Assembly: GCA_038213005.1 (NCBI GenBank)
Contig: JBBQTU010000035.1
Location: 1 to 24,230, forward strand
Source: JBBQTU01 sp038213005
GTDB lineage: Bacteria; Planctomycetota; Phycisphaerae; Tepidisphaerales; Tepidisphaeraceae
Reading direction: 5' to 3'
DNA: 24,230 nt
This document shows positions 21,785-24,230 of this stretch, piece by piece; positions within the stretch are counted from its first letter, which is position 1; every line of letters begins with the position of its first letter. Both the position numbers and the translations under genes were made by a program. The notes under the pieces are model-generated. The model was not told the DNA's origin. It was given only the letters and a program-made list of their open reading frames with translations, and searched no databases.

Positions 21785-22741
21785 TCAAGACCAGCCGGCC
21801 CCGACGTTGCACCACACGCCCGCTGACGCCTGCGGCGAAGTCCACGCCACCAGGGTTACGCTGGGCTGTGAGTCCGCGAAGCCGCCCAACGGCCTCTGGC
21901 GCCCTGCCGGAAGCAGGTCAGCCGACTGAGACAGGCTGGCCATCGCATCGAGAGAGGTCGCATCGGACAATGGCGTACCCAGCCACAGCAGCAGGCAACA
22001 AAAGGTTTTGAGTACCCACCCGACCAAACCTGTGCGCTGCGGCTGCACCGCAATCCCCTCAATCCGCGCTCCCACACGGAACTTCCCTTGGTCGAGCATG
22101 CGCACATGTGTTGCCGTACACATGCATTTGACTGGTTGCCCGCCCGGAGGAACGAATCGCACGACGAACCTGTCGCCAACGGACATGGACTTGTAGACGA
22201 TAAGCCCCAGGGCAACCCGCGACCGTTCGCAAACGGTGCCCGCGATTGACGCGCCCGCCGGTCCGCCTACCATCGATACTTCCGCATCCCATCCGCCGTC
22301 TTCCGATCCGGTCCCCACCGCGCCATGCGTCGCGCCGGACGACATCATGCCGGAGGCGCCGCTGACCAGCGGCAAACGCGACGACGCCTTGTACTCACTG
22401 GTAAACTCGACGCCCACGCGATACTGCCCGTGGGTTGTCAGACGCGATTGCCGCACCGTACACAGTATGGCGAATGTGTTGCCACCGACGCGAGGCAACT
22501 CGATCACAAGTTGCTGCCCATTGTGCGACGTCACGTCGTCAACAAGGCACACGCCTGCTGCAGAGAGGTTCACCAGCGTCACCGTACGGGGCCGAACCTG
22601 AAGAATGCCCGCTGGGTAGACGGTGACCTCTGCCTGGGCAGGAAAACGATGACACCGACGACGATACAACTCGTCTGTCTCTGGTGGGCCAACCCCCAGA
22701 GTCATGCAGGCTTCTTCAAAGATTTCATCTGGCAAACGCAT
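21785..22741 (-). CDS. PilZ-domain protein with C-terminal membrane segment
   Basis: A 318-aa protein. The N-terminal part carries a PilZ domain: YRRRCHRFPAQAEVTVYPAG has the RxxxR c-di-GMP-binding signature and VNLSAAGVCLVDD the N-x-S-x-x-G signature. A second beta-rich module follows after a Ser/Gly-rich linker (SRVALGLIVYKSMSVGDRF, then VKCMCTATHVRMLDQGKFRV), resembling a PilZ barrel without the RxxxR arm. Near residue 240 a hydrophobic stretch (GWVLKTFCCLLLWLGTPL) could anchor it in the membrane, with a short tail after it. Such proteins couple cyclic-di-GMP to motility, secretion or envelope functions; the partner is unknown. The ATG at 22741 has GGAG 5 nt upstream; the ATG at 22756 is an alternative. 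A promoter lies about 75 nt upstream. Confidence 0.78.
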   Translation of the reverse strand: MRLPDEIFEEACMTLGVGPPETDELYRRRCHRFPAQAEVTVYPAGILQVRPRTVTLVNLSAAGVCLVDDVTSHNGQQLVIELPRVGGNTFAILCTVRQSRLTTHGQYRVGVEFTSEYKASSRLPLVSGASGMMSSGATHGAVGTGSEDGGWDAEVSMVGGPAGASIAGTVCERSRVALGLIVYKSMSVGDRFVVRFVPPGGQPVKCMCTATHVRMLDQGKFRVGARIEGIAVQPQRTGLVGWVLKTFCCLLLWLGTPLSDATSLDAMASLSQSADLLPAGRQRPLGGFADSQPSVTLVAWTSPQASAGVWCNVGAGWS

Positions 22742-22829
22742 CAATTCTCCATGCACAGCCCTTCAAGTCGCCGCGTCCAGATACAACCGCGGCTGAGCTT
22801 GCCTAATTCCATCACTGTCATCGCTGGTG

Positions 22830-22858
22830 ATTATGCGCCGTTCAGTTGAGTTTGTCAC
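22830..22858 (-). promoter_or_regulatory. promoter of the PilZ gene
   Basis: On the minus strand GTGACA (22853-22858), a 17-nt spacer and CATAAT (22830-22835), each box one base from consensus. Transcription would start near 22823, leaving a leader of about 70-80 nt, unlike the leaderless genes. Confidence 0.6.
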
Positions 22859-22964
22859 GTATAAAAGCGGCCGCGTCACCGCAAGAGTCCGCTATATCAC
22901 CCGCCTATGCTGCGAAAGACGACCGCAGCCACTGCAGTTCAGGCCCATTTACTGCCATCCGCGC

Positions 22965-23810
22965 TCAGCGCCGCGGCTTGCAGAACGCCTGTTCCAGCAG
23001 CACTATGGCAAACCGCACGTCTCCGGTGCGATTATCGCCAGTTTCTCGCTCGATTGCCAGCACATTCTTGTAGCCCACCGCAGACAGCGATTCAGCTAAC
23101 CGCTGCGCATCCACCTGCCCCGTGCCAAACGGCACTTCCTGCCCCCACTCCACCCCTGGCCGCTCAGAGCCGATAGCGTCTTTGATATGAACATGGCGGA
23201 TATGGCGCCCCAGGATACCAACGGCGTCGAACGGATCCCCTGCCCCGTAGAGGATCATGTTGGCAGGATCGAAGTTCACGGCGATGTTCGGCCGCCCCAC
23301 GTCACTCATGAACTGCAGCAGTTCGCGTGCGCGCTCCTGCCCTGTCTCCATCAACAGGTCGCACTGGCGTTCGGCAAACAGGTCGGCCACCTCGCGGACG
23401 CGCTCCACCGTGGCGGGATAGCCTTCCTCGCTGCTGCCCGGCACAAAACCGATGTGCGTGGAAATCATGCCTATCCTCAACTCGGACGCAACGCCCAGGC
23501 ACAACTCGACCCAGTGTCGTCGTCTGCCCCACTCGGCGTCAGGCGAGAAGCCGCCCGTGCGGCGAATCGAAGCGATTGAGGTGTAGTCCTCCCCATCGAA
23601 GCCGATCATTCCGGCAGTGAACTCCAGCCCTGAGGCCTTCCATTGCGTGATCGCCTCACGTCGCTCCAGGCCCTCCTCCCTCGCAAGAGGGGCTAATGCG
23701 AGATGCACATGGGCAAGCCCCAACGCCTTCACCTGCTCCACGGTCTGCCCCACCGACCGGCCGCGAAGAGACCAGTCGCACACTGCGATCATTCGACCCG
23801 CAATTTTCAT
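22965..23810 (-). CDS. sugar phosphate isomerase/epimerase-like TIM-barrel protein
   Basis: A 281-aa protein of the xylose-isomerase-like TIM-barrel (AP endonuclease 2) superfamily. Landmarks are GLAHVHLALAP in an early strand, IGMISTHIGFVPGSS with a probable metal-binding His, LLMETGQERA with a Glu on the next strand, IAVNFDPANMILYGAGDP with Asp, HIRHVHIKDAIGS with the HxHxKD signature, and VLAIERETGD with the final Glu. Together these form the expected divalent-metal site. Members isomerise or epimerise sugars and related keto compounds; the substrate here is not evident. The ATG at 23810 is chosen because MKIAGRMIAVCDW begins the barrel; the frame extends to 23966 but the extra residues have no family resemblance. 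AGG lies about 10 nt upstream. Confidence 0.83.
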   Translation of the reverse strand: MKIAGRMIAVCDWSLRGRSVGQTVEQVKALGLAHVHLALAPLAREEGLERREAITQWKASGLEFTAGMIGFDGEDYTSIASIRRTGGFSPDAEWGRRRHWVELCLGVASELRIGMISTHIGFVPGSSEEGYPATVERVREVADLFAERQCDLLMETGQERARELLQFMSDVGRPNIAVNFDPANMILYGAGDPFDAVGILGRHIRHVHIKDAIGSERPGVEWGQEVPFGTGQVDAQRLAESLSAVGYKNVLAIERETGDNRTGDVRFAIVLLEQAFCKPRR

Positions 23811-24056
23811 GTTGTTTCGCCTACAGAACGGGTTCGCACCGGATCTTACCATCTTTTGTTTGTCAGAGCACCCCAACCGCCCCCCCACCCAGCCTTGCAG
23901 AACAAACGTGGTGTAGACGGACGAAGAGGAAAGCGAGGCATCGCGGTGGCGACCGGTGCGCAGCAAAGAGTATCTTCGCCGGTCAAGGAGTGCGAAGACG
24001 TTGGGCAGAATGGCTGGAGGGACTCTGGAAGGCAGCCGCAGCTCAGGCAGATCGCT
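23811..24056. other. intergenic region without recognised feature
   Basis: About 250 nt between the isomerase-like gene and the partial gene at the right edge. CTTCGC and GCGAAG near 23973-23996 can form a 6-bp hairpin, but no T-run makes it a convincing terminator. No promoter of quality was found. Confidence 0.35.
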
Positions 24057-24230
24057 TCAAGCGGAGCTCAGGCGAATCTGCATCCTGCCGCAGAGGGCCG
24101 GATCGTCGGCCCACGGTTCGATGAGTTCAAAGCGCAGGCTTTCGGCCAACCGACGGGCCAGAGCTTTGAACGAGCCGTACACTTTGCGCACGTTTCCCAG
24201 CAGATTCCCACGCTCCAGAAGTTGCATCAG
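24057..24230 (-). CDS. C-terminal end of an unidentified protein, cut by the window edge
   Basis: The last 57 codons of a frame entering from the right edge, ending in TGA at 24057-24059. The peptide begins LMQLLERGNLLGNVRKVYGS and continues with KALARRLAESLRFELIEPWA, a helical, charged pattern that looks like real protein. I do not recognise the family. No internal start is assumed; the gene is taken to continue outside the window. Confidence 0.4.
   Translation of the reverse strand: MMQLLERGNLLGNVRKVYGSFKALARRLAESLRFELIEPWADDPALCGRMQIRLSSA

Overview
The window looks like chromosomal DNA from a GC-rich planctomycete (Planctomycetota, perhaps Phycisphaerae-like). The signs are a VESLETRCLLS motif resembling the planctomycete LEPR-XLL surface signal, a prepilin-type protein with a C-terminal GDGHV motif, a secreted prenyltransferase/squalene-oxidase-repeat protein, a PEGA lipoprotein and a DUF4126 membrane protein. 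No rRNA, tRNA or CRISPR array is visible. The assignment is inference from protein families.

Layout. 1-5569 is ordinary chromosome: a phenylacetate-CoA ligase-like enzyme, a convergent prepilin-type protein, a PEGA lipoprotein, a convergent FG-GAP/cadherin-like surface protein, and a DUF4126 protein. 5570-12561 is an accessory, defence-like region. It opens with a 268-bp MITE-like element (31-bp inverted ends, TGA target duplication) and an HNH endonuclease gene. On the minus strand follows a tight operon, in transcription order: DNA cytosine-5 methyltransferase (dcm), a protein with an N-terminal HSP90/MORC-like GHKL ATPase and a C-terminal histidine kinase, a response regulator with an unrecognised effector domain, and a Vsr-type nuclease (gaps 0, 18 and 18 nt). 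An unrecognised 200-aa protein lies upstream of dcm. 12562-13501 has no gene but holds a good promoter followed by a perfect boxA-like antitermination sequence, with no RNA gene behind it, then imperfect repeats. 13502-24230 returns to housekeeping and envelope genes: a PlsC-ACP-AMP-ligase fusion, a low-complexity exported protein behind a pentanucleotide repeat, a prenyltransferase-repeat protein, an MFS transporter, an AmmeMemoRadiSam radical SAM enzyme (AmrS), a PilZ protein, a xylose-isomerase-like TIM-barrel protein, and the tail of one more gene.

How the genes may work together. The dcm/kinase/regulator/Vsr operon reads as a restriction-modification-like or epigenetic system with a two-component relay built in. 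The kinase could sense DNA or methylation state through its first ATPase domain and signal to the regulator, whose C-terminal domain would be the output. This is the most unusual part of the window. A second theme is promoter layout: dcm, the 200-aa gene and the PEGA gene have -35/-10 boxes only 6-7 nt before the start codon, which predicts leaderless mRNAs.
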